Source: WHSW01 sp036794585 (GTDB lineage: Bacteria; Actinomycetota; Thermoleophilia; Solirubrobacterales; 70-9). Taken from it: a stretch of DNA of 8,269 nucleotides. Positions 1 through 6,018 of this stretch are shown one piece after another (within the stretch, counting starts at the first letter, position 1; each line of letters opens with the position of its first letter). The stretch spans positions 1 through 8,269 of the forward strand of contig DAIRGH010000124.1 of NCBI GenBank assembly GCA_036794585.1, written 5' to 3'. Made by a program: the position numbers and the translations under genes. The notes below the pieces were generated by a model that was not told where the DNA came from, made no database searches, and worked only from the letters and a program-made list of their open reading frames with translations.

Positions 1-175
1 CCGCAGCCGCGCTGGCGCGGCTCGCGATCCGGGCGACGCGGACGTCGAGCGGCTCGCGCTCGCCGAGACCGAGGGCGAGCACCAGCGCGGCCAGCGCCCC
101 GGCGGCGGCGACTAGCAGCACGGTCCCCCCGGCGGCGCGAGCAAGGAACCCGCGGCCTTTGCCCTGTGCCAGCAC
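1..175 (-). CDS. Partial membrane-anchored protein of unknown function (N-terminus only)
   Basis: Read on the minus strand from GTG at 175, the frame stays open for 58 codons to the window edge. The product has a short basic N-terminus (QGKGR, LAR), then a hydrophobic stretch of about 20-25 Ala/Leu/Val/Gly residues (about residues 15-38), then a charged segment beginning GEREPLDVRVARI. That looks like a signal anchor or one transmembrane helix followed by the start of an extracytoplasmic or soluble domain. The other minus-strand frame with an ATG (185) gives an Arg-rich, low-complexity product typical of a shadow frame. The plus strand here is broken by stops. There is no Shine-Dalgarno sequence before the GTG, but a TAACAT hexamer (184-189) ends 8 bases upstream, so a leaderless start is possible. 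The family cannot be named because the rest of the gene lies outside the window. Confidence 0.5.
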   Translation of the reverse strand, partial: MLAQGKGRGFLARAAGGTVLLVAAAGALAALVLALGLGEREPLDVRVARIASRASAAA

Positions 176-183
176 CGCCGGCC

Positions 184-193
184 ATGTTAGGGT
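184..193. promoter_or_regulatory. Overlapping divergent -10 hexamers between the phoD and upstream-gene starts
   Basis: The top strand has TAGGGT at 188-193 and the bottom strand has TAACAT reading 189 to 184. Both fit the TAnnnT core of an actinobacterial -10 element and they share bases 188-189. Each hexamer ends 7-8 bases before a GTG start (201 on plus, 175 on minus), the spacing expected for leaderless transcription beginning at or next to the start codon. No convincing -35 hexamer is visible for either direction, so this is a position-based inference. Confidence 0.35.
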
Positions 194-200
194 CAGCCCA

Positions 201-1871
201 GTGGCTGCAGGGAGGCATCTTCGCCGGTTCGCCCTGACTCTCGGGATCGCCGGGATCGCGGCCCTCTCGATCGCACCCCACGCGGGCGCCGCGGCGAAGG
301 GCTTCAAGTACGGCGTCGCCGCGGGGGACGTCACCGACAGCTCCGCGATCCTCTGGGCGAAGGCGAACAAGAGCGGCGACGCCCTGATCCAGCTCAGCGA
401 GGCGGGCGGCTTCGGCAAGTGCGACCTCGATGACGCCCCCGGCAAGCTCAAGGTGGAGGCGAAGGACAGCAACGACAACACCGTGCAGAAGAAGGTCACC
501 GGCCTCGATCCCAACACCGGCTACGCCTACCGCTTCTGCATGGAGGGCGGTGCCAAGAGCGCGACCGGCCAGTTCGAGACCGCTCCCGACCCGAAGAGCA
601 ACGAGAAGATCACGTTCGCGATGTCGGGCGACCAGGACGCACGCCCGCGGGGCGGGGCGGGCTACGAGGAGTCGGGGCCGTTCTGGAACAACTTCGAGAT
701 CTGGACGGCGATCCGCAAGCAGCGCAACGACTTCAACGTGCTGCTCGGCGACACGATCTATTCCGACAGCGAGATCCCCGGCTACACGTTCCAGGACCTT
801 GCGCTGACGAAGCAGCAGAAGTGGGAGGCCTACGGGACCAACCTCGCGATGAAGCCCTGGGCCAAGGCGCGCGGCGCCGCCGCCTACTACAGCCACTGGG
901 ACGACCACGAGTTCATCAACAACTTCTCCCCCGCCGCGGACACGTTCCCGCTCGAAGTCGGCACCTTGAACATGGACGGACAGCAGCTCTACAACCGCAG
1001 CGTCGCCGCGTTTACGGACTACAACCCGATCACCTTCTCGAAGCAGGACGGGATCTACCGCTCCGCCCGATGGGGGAAGAACCTGGAGGTGTTCTTCCTC
1101 GACCAGCGCTCGTTCCGCAGCACCACCGCCGATTACCAGGGCAACTGCGACAACCCGCCGGGCAGCGGAGACCGGGATTTCGCCCCGACAGCCCCGCCGA
1201 GCACCCGGAGCTTCTTCAGCCCGGTGGTCCCCCAGTTCAACAACCCTCCGCCCCAGAGCTGCCTCAACGCGATCAACGACCCGAACCGCACCTTCCTCGG
1301 CCAGCGGCAGCTGAAGCAGTTCAAGAAGGAGATCGAGAACTCCAACGCGACCTTCAAGGTGATCATGAACGAGGTCCCGGTCCAGCAGTACTACATCGAT
1401 CCCTACGACCGCTGGGAGGGCTACGCGGCGGAGCGCCAGGAGATCCTCCACTTCCTGCAGGACAACGTGAAGAACGCCGTCTTCCTGACCGCCGACGTGC
1501 ACGCGAACCTCGTCAACGACGCCCGCTTCTGCACGCTCGAGAGCGGCTGTCCACAGAACTCGGGCATCCTCGACATCACCTCGGGCCCGATCGCGACCAA
1601 GACCTACACGCAGGAGGTCTCCGACGCGGTGGGCAACCAGTCTGCCGGGGTCTTGGCCCACGATTTCTTCCTCAAGCGCCAGCCTCCCGACGGGCCCGGC
1701 CTGCAATGCGCGGCGATGGACGTGGACAGCTACGCGCAGGTCACGGTGACCAAGAAGGAGCTGAAGGTCGACCTGCTCGACGCAAACGACCAGCCGGTCA
1801 AGGACACGGCCGACCGCGACAACGCAGCGGCCGCGCCGGCGTGTCCGCAGATCGTGGTCCCGAAGCAGTAG
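201..1871 (+). CDS. phoD: Secreted PhoD-family alkaline phosphatase/phosphodiesterase
   Basis: PhoD-like metallophosphoesterases hydrolyse phosphate mono- or diesters outside the membrane, usually for phosphate scavenging. From GTG 201 the product is 556 aa, a normal family length. Residues 1-33 look like a signal peptide: basic RHLRR, a hydrophobic run, then Ala-rich PHAGAAA. The RR could also be a degenerate Tat motif, the route used by Bacillus PhoD. A PhoD_N-type domain follows (KYGVAAGDV...ILWAKA, about 36-54). Catalytic-domain landmarks are SGDQD (142-146), LGDTIYSD (182-189), WDDHEF (233-238), LDQRSFR (300-306), NEVP (390-393) and TADVHAN (430-436). The usual Ser-Cys at the first metal site is replaced by SGD. 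Eight cysteines remain, an even number that suits a disulfide-bonded exported protein. The frame could open at TTG 159, but GTG 201 gives the better signal peptide and sits 7 bases after TAGGGT. A lipocalin-like gene follows after 7 bases. Confidence 0.93.
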   Translation: MAAGRHLRRFALTLGIAGIAALSIAPHAGAAAKGFKYGVAAGDVTDSSAILWAKANKSGDALIQLSEAGGFGKCDLDDAPGKLKVEAKDSNDNTVQKKVTGLDPNTGYAYRFCMEGGAKSATGQFETAPDPKSNEKITFAMSGDQDARPRGGAGYEESGPFWNNFEIWTAIRKQRNDFNVLLGDTIYSDSEIPGYTFQDLALTKQQKWEAYGTNLAMKPWAKARGAAAYYSHWDDHEFINNFSPAADTFPLEVGTLNMDGQQLYNRSVAAFTDYNPITFSKQDGIYRSARWGKNLEVFFLDQRSFRSTTADYQGNCDNPPGSGDRDFAPTAPPSTRSFFSPVVPQFNNPPPQSCLNAINDPNRTFLGQRQLKQFKKEIENSNATFKVIMNEVPVQQYYIDPYDRWEGYAAERQEILHFLQDNVKNAVFLTADVHANLVNDARFCTLESGCPQNSGILDITSGPIATKTYTQEVSDAVGNQSAGVLAHDFFLKRQPPDGPGLQCAAMDVDSYAQVTVTKKELKVDLLDANDQPVKDTADRDNAAAAPACPQIVVPKQ

Positions 1872-1878
1872 CGGCTCG

Positions 1879-2865
1879 GTGCGCACGCAGCCCCGCTTCC
1901 CCGGGGTGGCCGAGGGCGCCGGCCACTACGAGAGCTTTTACCTAAAAGCGACGAAGCCGGGCGGCGGCCAGGCGATCTGGATCCGCCACACGGTGCACAA
2001 GCGACCCGGTAAAGCCCTGAACGGCTCGTTGTGGTTCACGCTCTTCGACGCCGACGCCGCGGGTCCCCGGGCGACCAAGATGACCGTGCCCGCCGGCCAG
2101 GTGAGCGCGCCGCAAGGTAGCTACGTCGAGATCGACGGCGCCTCGTTCGCCCCAGGCAGGGCCGGCGGCGAGTTCGCCACGGAAGCGTTCGGCGCCGCCT
2201 GGGATCTCAGCTTCGACTCAGAGGCCGCGGCCTTCCGGCACCTCCCTTACGACTTCCTCTACGGCGCGCCGCTGCCGAAGACCAAGTTCCTGTCTCCCTA
2301 CCCTGACGCCCGCTTCGACGGCACGGTCACCGTTGACGGCACCGAGCTCGAGCTCCAGCGCTGGCCGGGGATGGTCGGCCACAACTGGGGCGCCGAGCAC
2401 GCCGAGCGCTGGACCTGGATCCAGGCGAACGAGTTCCGCGAGGCGGACGCCTGGTTCGACGCTGCCCTCGGCCGGATCAAGGTCGGGCCGCTGACCACGC
2501 CCTGGGTCGGAAACGGCATGCTCAGCCTCGACGGGGAGGTGCACCGGCTCGGGGGCTTCGACCGGATCCGCTCGACGAAGGTCGACGACGAGCCGACCGA
2601 GTGCGAGTTCGAGCTCTCCGGCAAGGACATCAAGGTGCGGGGGCGCGTCTTCTCGGAGCCGCGCAACTTCGTCGCCTGGGTCTACGCCGACCCAAAGGGC
2701 CCCGAGCACAACACGCTGAACTGCTCGATCTCAGACCTCGAGCTGACGGTTGAGCGCAAGGGCCACGAGCCGCGTCGGCTCGAGTGCATCGGCGGCGCCG
2801 CCTACGAGCTCGGCATGCGCGAGACGGACCACGGCATCCCGCTGCAGCCTTACCCGGACGGCTGA
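1879..2865 (+). CDS. Putative lipocalin-like protein with GHNWG motif (CrtC/AttH/Svf1-like), function unknown
   Basis: A 328-aa protein with no signal peptide or membrane segment, so probably cytosolic. It begins near the conserved-looking phrase GHYESFYLKA (15-24), followed by AIWIRHTVHKRP (32-43). A central motif, GHNWGAEHAERWTWIQ (167-182), is followed by beta-rich sequence to the end. The alternating beta-strand pattern, the WIRHTVHKRPG start and the H-N-W-G core resemble the two-domain lipocalin-like superfamily that includes carotenoid 1,2-hydratase (CrtC), AttH and eukaryotic Svf1, where a DHxWG-type motif lines the ligand cavity. This placement comes from motif memory, and the substrate is unknown. 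The GTG start is 7 bases after the phoD stop with no strong Shine-Dalgarno sequence, so translational coupling to phoD in one transcript is likely. It converges on the NTF2-like gene with only 7 bases between them. Confidence 0.85.
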   Translation: MRTQPRFPGVAEGAGHYESFYLKATKPGGGQAIWIRHTVHKRPGKALNGSLWFTLFDADAAGPRATKMTVPAGQVSAPQGSYVEIDGASFAPGRAGGEFATEAFGAAWDLSFDSEAAAFRHLPYDFLYGAPLPKTKFLSPYPDARFDGTVTVDGTELELQRWPGMVGHNWGAEHAERWTWIQANEFREADAWFDAALGRIKVGPLTTPWVGNGMLSLDGEVHRLGGFDRIRSTKVDDEPTECEFELSGKDIKVRGRVFSEPRNFVAWVYADPKGPEHNTLNCSISDLELTVERKGHEPRRLECIGGAAYELGMRETDHGIPLQPYPDG

Positions 2866-2872
2866 AACCGCG

Positions 2873-3259
2873 CTACTCGGGCATCGGCACCGAGTGAAAC
2901 ACGGCGATCTTCCAGTCGCCATCCTCGCGCCGCAGGGTCAGCGAGGTCGGTGCGGTGATCTCCTGGCGCTCGCCGCCCATGTCGTAGGTCTGATCGACGA
3001 CGCAGGTGATGACACCCGCCTCGGCCCACTCGATTGCGTGCACGTCGCGAACGCTCGATCTCACCTCGTCGACCATGCCCTCGAGCTGGCCGAAGTAGGC
3101 CTCTAGCGCGGCGCGACCTCGCATCCAGCCCTTGCTGATCTCGTCGATGCCCTGGGCGTCGTCGGTGAGCATCGAGGCCAGGGTCTCGGTGTCCATCACG
3201 TCCACGGCGGCGAAAACGCGGTGGACCTGGTCCTCCAGGGTCGCCGTCTGCTGGGACAT
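2873..3259 (-). CDS. SnoaL/NTF2-like (DUF4440-type) small protein
   Basis: A 128-aa cytosolic protein with the length and pattern of the NTF2-like cone fold. An N-terminal helix (EDQVHRVFAAVDVMDTETLASM) is followed by LTDDAQGIDEISKGWMRGRAALEAYFGQL, the usual acidic strand then a G-R-A-A-L-x-x-Y-F helix. C-terminal strands follow (VITCVVDQTYDM, TSLTLRREDGDWKIAVFHSV). The closing phrase, R-E-D-G-D-W-K-I, is characteristic of DUF4440/SnoaL_3 proteins. Family members include small isomerases and cyclases, polyketide-modifying enzymes and ligand-binding proteins, so no reaction can be assigned. The ATG start is firm because a strong GGAGG-type Shine-Dalgarno sequence (bases 3265-3270 read on the minus strand) sits 5 bases upstream. 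It lies 70 bases downstream of the SpoIID/LytB gene on the same strand and has its own candidate promoter, so it need not depend on that gene. Confidence 0.88.
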   Translation of the reverse strand: MSQQTATLEDQVHRVFAAVDVMDTETLASMLTDDAQGIDEISKGWMRGRAALEAYFGQLEGMVDEVRSSVRDVHAIEWAEAGVITCVVDQTYDMGGERQEITAPTSLTLRREDGDWKIAVFHSVPMPE

Positions 3260-3297
3260 CCCGTCCTCCTCTCCTTGAGTGCGCGGCGGTCGCTCCG

Positions 3298-3326
3298 ACC
3301 CTATTGCGCCCGCCGCGGCGCCGCAA
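3298..3326 (-). promoter_or_regulatory. Candidate sigma-70-type promoter for the NTF2-like gene
   Basis: On the minus strand, TTGCGG (3326-3321) and TAGGGT (3303-3298) are separated by 17 bases, giving a predicted start near 3291 and a leader of about 30 bases before the strong Shine-Dalgarno sequence. The spacer and -35 carry a 10-base perfect palindrome (3315-3324). A 5-3-5 inverted repeat, GGTCG-CTC-CGACC (3288-3300), covers the -10/start region and could be an operator. High GC content makes such repeats easy to find by chance. Confidence 0.4.
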
Positions 3327-3329
3327 CCG

Positions 3330-4418
3330 CTAGCGGTGGTCGAAGCGCGCCCAGGTCGAGCGCAACTCGAGTCGCGTGCGCAGGGTGGCGCCGTCGACGA
3401 TCTCGCTGCCGTCCGATCCGACGACGTTGGCGCGGACGATCCGTGGCGACTCGCCGCGGTCGATCACGGCGATCTTTCGCAGCTTGCCCTTGAAAAGGCC
3501 CGAGAGCTTGTTCTCCATCTCCTCGTCGCTGAACTCGAGCGTCCACTTGTGGACGGGCGAGAGATCGTCGTAGGGGTCCTTCACCGACTTCAGATAGGGG
3601 ACTCGGCTGCCGCCGGAAAAGCCGTACTCGGAGTTCTCGGTCTCACCTCCCGAGGTCGAGAAGAAGTACGTGGTCGCGATCTCGCCGTCGTAGGTGACGA
3701 CCTCGCCCTCGGTTGCGCCGACGGCCTCGTTGGTCGCCGCCGTCTCGGACGACTTGCCGCCGTAGACCTGGCTGCGGGTGTCGTCGTAGTGGTCGAACGG
3801 GCCTCCGCGCGAGGTCGCGAGGCCGTAGGAGCGCGCGGCCACCGCCTGCGCGCGCAGCGCTTCGGCGGGCCACGACGAGGGGACCTCGTTGGCGACCACG
3901 CCCTTGACATATGACTCGGCCCCGAGCGAGTTGATCACCATCAGCTTGCCGCCGTCCTCGCGGGCGACGAGGTTTCCCCGGTAGATGCCGTGGCTGCCGA
4001 TCCGCAGCGTGCTGCCCGCCTTGCCCTCGGCACCGCAGGCCTTGATCTTGTCGCCGCCGGCGTCGCGCAGCACGACCGCCCCCTCGTCGGCGGCGAAGGA
4101 GTAGTCGTGCGCGGGATTGAGCCGCTTGCCGCAGGCTCGGCCGGCGAGGCTGAACTCGATCGAGCCCTCGCCGCCGTCGAGCAGAACGCGCACGGTGCCC
4201 CCACCCTGCTTGTCGAGGCCGGTGCCGGTGTAGTAGTGAGCGAGGATCTGCTCGTAGTCGTGCCCGTGCTTGGCGTATCCGTAGGCGCCGTATTGCGACA
4301 GGCCGACGCCGTGGCCGAAGCCGCGCCCCTCGACCTTCCACGAGCCGTGCGCCGCGGCGGGCGCGAGCAGCGCGCCGGCGGCGAGCAGGGCGATCGTTAT
4401 GCGCTTGGCGACCTTCAT
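3330..4418 (-). CDS. Secreted SpoIID/LytB-domain protein (permuted, GHG motif N-terminal)
   Basis: SpoIID is a peptidoglycan lytic transglycosylase that cleaves stripped glycan strands; LytB-type relatives act in vegetative wall turnover. From ATG 4418 the product is 362 aa, with signal peptide MKVAKRITIALLAAGALLAP and an AAA cleavage region near residue 23. The motif GRGFGHGVGLSQYGAYGYAK (31-50) comes first, then a beta-rich segment (75-160). The catalytic-type block follows: INSLGAESYVKGVVANEVP (162-180), whose E178 aligns with the SpoIID catalytic Glu, then EALRAQAVAARSY (186-198), QVYGG (217-221) and FFSTSGGETENSE (252-264). In SpoIID the GHG motif ends the protein, so the order here is permuted, as I recall for many actinobacterial homologues. 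The residues before QVY are DDTRS, without the Cys/His found in clostridial zinc-binding SpoIID. A TTG at 4442 would add 8 residues; ATG 4418 gives a cleaner signal peptide. A weak TACCCT hexamer (4449-4444) may be its -10. Confidence 0.92.
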   Translation of the reverse strand: MKVAKRITIALLAAGALLAPAAAHGSWKVEGRGFGHGVGLSQYGAYGYAKHGHDYEQILAHYYTGTGLDKQGGGTVRVLLDGGEGSIEFSLAGRACGKRLNPAHDYSFAADEGAVVLRDAGGDKIKACGAEGKAGSTLRIGSHGIYRGNLVAREDGGKLMVINSLGAESYVKGVVANEVPSSWPAEALRAQAVAARSYGLATSRGGPFDHYDDTRSQVYGGKSSETAATNEAVGATEGEVVTYDGEIATTYFFSTSGGETENSEYGFSGGSRVPYLKSVKDPYDDLSPVHKWTLEFSDEEMENKLSGLFKGKLRKIAVIDRGESPRIVRANVVGSDGSEIVDGATLRTRLELRSTWARFDHR

Positions 4419-4498
4419 CGATTCACACCCCCGGAGTTGCAACAGGGTAGGGAGTGCGGAAGTCGCGGTTTCGCGGCCCTTGATTGCGGGCCTTTCTC

Positions 4499-4526
4499 TT
4501 GCCGGCGGGCGTGCGCCCGCTACGCT
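4499..4526 (+). promoter_or_regulatory. Candidate gabD promoter with a palindrome filling the spacer
   Basis: TTGCCG (4499-4504) and TACGCT (4521-4526) are 16 bases apart and would start transcription near 4533, about 19 bases before the gabD ATG. The 16-base spacer is exactly a 7-2-7 inverted repeat: GCGGGCG (4505-4511), TG, CGCCCGC (4514-4520). A palindrome lying between -35 and -10 is a classic place for a repressor, or for a MerR-type activator. No regulator gene is nearby. Confidence 0.45.
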
Positions 4527-4542
4527 GCCTTCAAGCCGAACT

Positions 4543-4548
4543 GGAGGT
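4543..4548 (+). promoter_or_regulatory. Ribosome binding site that fixes the gabD start
   Basis: GGAGGT lies 3 bases before ATG 4552 (4 bases from the GGAGG core). The open frame extends upstream to 4399, across the divergent intergenic region. This site and the start of recognisable aldehyde dehydrogenase sequence (NQLLIGGEW) identify 4552 as the real start. Confidence 0.75.
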
Positions 4549-4551
4549 CAG

Positions 4552-6018
4552 ATGAGCACCGCAACACAGGAGAAGTCGGTCGTCGAGACGGTCCCGAATC
4601 AGCTCCTGATCGGCGGCGAGTGGCGCGACGCAAGCGGTGGCGGGACGCTCGGAGTCGAGGATCCGGCGACGGGCGAGACGATCGCCGAGGTCGCCGACGC
4701 AACGCCTGAAGACGCCAAGGCCGCGCTCGACGCCGCCGTCTCCGCACAGGCCGAGTGGGGAGCAAGCGCCCCGAACGAGCGCAGCGAGATCCTCCACCGC
4801 GTCTTTGCGGCCCTCAACGAGAACGCCGACGAGCTGGCCCTGCTCATGACCCTCGAGATGGGCAAGTCGCTGAAGGAGTCGAAGGCCGAGGTCGTCTACT
4901 CGGCCGAGTTCTTTCGCTGGTTCTCGGGCGAGGCTCTGCGCCTTGACGGCTACTACAAGGCCACCGGTACCGGCGCGGGCCGGGTGCTGGTCATGCGCCA
5001 GCCCGTCGGGCCCTGCTACTTCATCACCCCATGGAACTTCCCGATGGCGATGGGCACCCGCAAGCTGGGGCCGGCGATCGCCGCCGGGTGCACGATGGTG
5101 GTCAAGCCGGCCCAGCACACGCCGCTGTCGATGCTGGCGCTGGCGAAGCTGCTGGGGGAGGCCGGCCTGCCGGCGGGGGTGGTGAACGTGGTCACCAGCG
5201 CCTCATCGAGCGACGTCTCGAAGCCGATCATCGGCGACCGGCGGCTGCGAAAGCTCTCGTTTACCGGCTCGACCGAGGTCGGCCGCAAGCTGATCGCCCA
5301 GTCGGCCGAGAACGTGCTCAACGTGTCGATGGAGCTCGGCGGCAACGCGCCGTTCCTCGTCTTCGACGACGCCGACCTCGACGACGTGATCGAGGGCGCG
5401 ATGATCGCGAAGATGCGCAACATCGGCGAGGCGTGCACGTCGGCGAATCGCTTCCACGTCGCCTCGCCGGTTGCCGATGAGTTCGCCGACAAGCTCGCGC
5501 AGAGGATGGGCTCGCTGAAGCTCGGCCGCGGCACCGAGGAGGGAGTCGAGGTCGGCCCGCTGATCAACGAGGAACAGCGCGAGAAGGTCTCGGAGCTGGT
5601 CGCCGACGCGGTCGACAAGGGCGCCAAGGCCCTGGTCGGCGGCAAGGCGGCCGACGGCGCGGGCTACTTCTACGAGCCGACCGTGCTCGCCGACGTCCCC
5701 GACGGCGCGCGCATGCTGAGGGAGGAGATCTTCGGCCCGGTCGCGCCCGTGAAGGGCTTCGACTCCGAGGAGGAGGCGATCGCGGCGGCCAACGACACCG
5801 AGTACGGGCTGGTCGCCTACCTCTACACGCGCGACATCAAGCGCGCGCTGCGTGTCTGCGAGCGGCTCGAGACCGGGATGGTCGGCCTCAACCAGGGCAT
5901 GGTCTCCAACGCCGGCGCGCCGTTCGGTGGCGTCAAGCAGTCCGGGATCGGCCGCGAGGGCGGCAACGAGGGCGTCCACGAGTACCTGGAGACCAAGTAC
6001 GTCGCCGTCAACCTCTGA
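4552..6018 (+). CDS. gabD: Succinate-semialdehyde dehydrogenase, NAD(P)+-dependent
   Basis: Oxidises succinate semialdehyde to succinate with NAD(P)+, the last step of GABA degradation and a feed into the TCA cycle; it is cytosolic. The 488-aa product has the full aldehyde dehydrogenase layout. The N-terminal strand is NQLLIGGEW (16-24), the Rossmann region TPWNFPMAMGTRKLGPAIAAG (159-179) contains N162, and VVKPAQHTP (183-191) contains the cofactor lysine K185. Then come FTGSTEVG (237-244), MELGGNAP (260-267) with general base E261, RNIGEACTSANR (289-300) with nucleophile C295, EEIFGPV (391-397) and FGGVKQSGIGREGG (458-471). ELGGNAP, FDDADLD and the TGMVGLNQGMVSNAGAPFGG run point to GabD rather than another family; a related semialdehyde is possible as substrate. 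The second cysteine of the usual C-x-C redox switch is Ser (S297). No GABA transaminase gene is visible. The truncated globin gene starts at its 3' end. Confidence 0.95.
   Translation: MSTATQEKSVVETVPNQLLIGGEWRDASGGGTLGVEDPATGETIAEVADATPEDAKAALDAAVSAQAEWGASAPNERSEILHRVFAALNENADELALLMTLEMGKSLKESKAEVVYSAEFFRWFSGEALRLDGYYKATGTGAGRVLVMRQPVGPCYFITPWNFPMAMGTRKLGPAIAAGCTMVVKPAQHTPLSMLALAKLLGEAGLPAGVVNVVTSASSSDVSKPIIGDRRLRKLSFTGSTEVGRKLIAQSAENVLNVSMELGGNAPFLVFDDADLDDVIEGAMIAKMRNIGEACTSANRFHVASPVADEFADKLAQRMGSLKLGRGTEEGVEVGPLINEEQREKVSELVADAVDKGAKALVGGKAADGAGYFYEPTVLADVPDGARMLREEIFGPVAPVKGFDSEEEAIAAANDTEYGLVAYLYTRDIKRALRVCERLETGMVGLNQGMVSNAGAPFGGVKQSGIGREGGNEGVHEYLETKYVAVNL

Noticed and set aside
1133..1366. 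Minus-strand 77-codon frame inside phoD
   Set aside because: It is entirely within the phoD coding sequence, with no ribosome site or recognisable product.
821..1945. Long plus-strand open frame overlapping phoD in another frame
   Set aside because: Its product is rich in Arg/Pro/Gly without domains, while the phoD frame has clear PhoD motifs throughout.
2218..2709. Minus-strand open frame opposite the GHNWG protein gene
   Set aside because: It has shadow composition (Val/Glu/Leu/Asp/Arg bias) and no motif; the plus frame shows a consistent beta-rich protein.
3315..3324. GC palindrome GCGGCGCCGC as a rho-independent terminator of the SpoIID/LytB gene
   Set aside because: It is not followed by a U-tract on the minus strand, and it sits in the -35/spacer of the next gene's candidate promoter.
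3279..3914. Plus-strand open frame opposite the SpoIID/LytB gene
   Set aside because: The minus-strand frame carries SpoIID motifs; the plus frame is low-complexity shadow sequence.
3990..4709. Plus-strand open frame spanning the SpoIID/LytB start and the gabD start
   Set aside because: It crosses two supported genes and the promoter region, and its last part is Arg-rich shadow of gabD.
5203..5979. Long minus-strand open frame (258 codons) antisense to gabD
   Set aside because: It mirrors gabD codon structure in a GC-rich gene, has Val/Asp/Leu/Arg-biased shadow composition and no recognisable motif.
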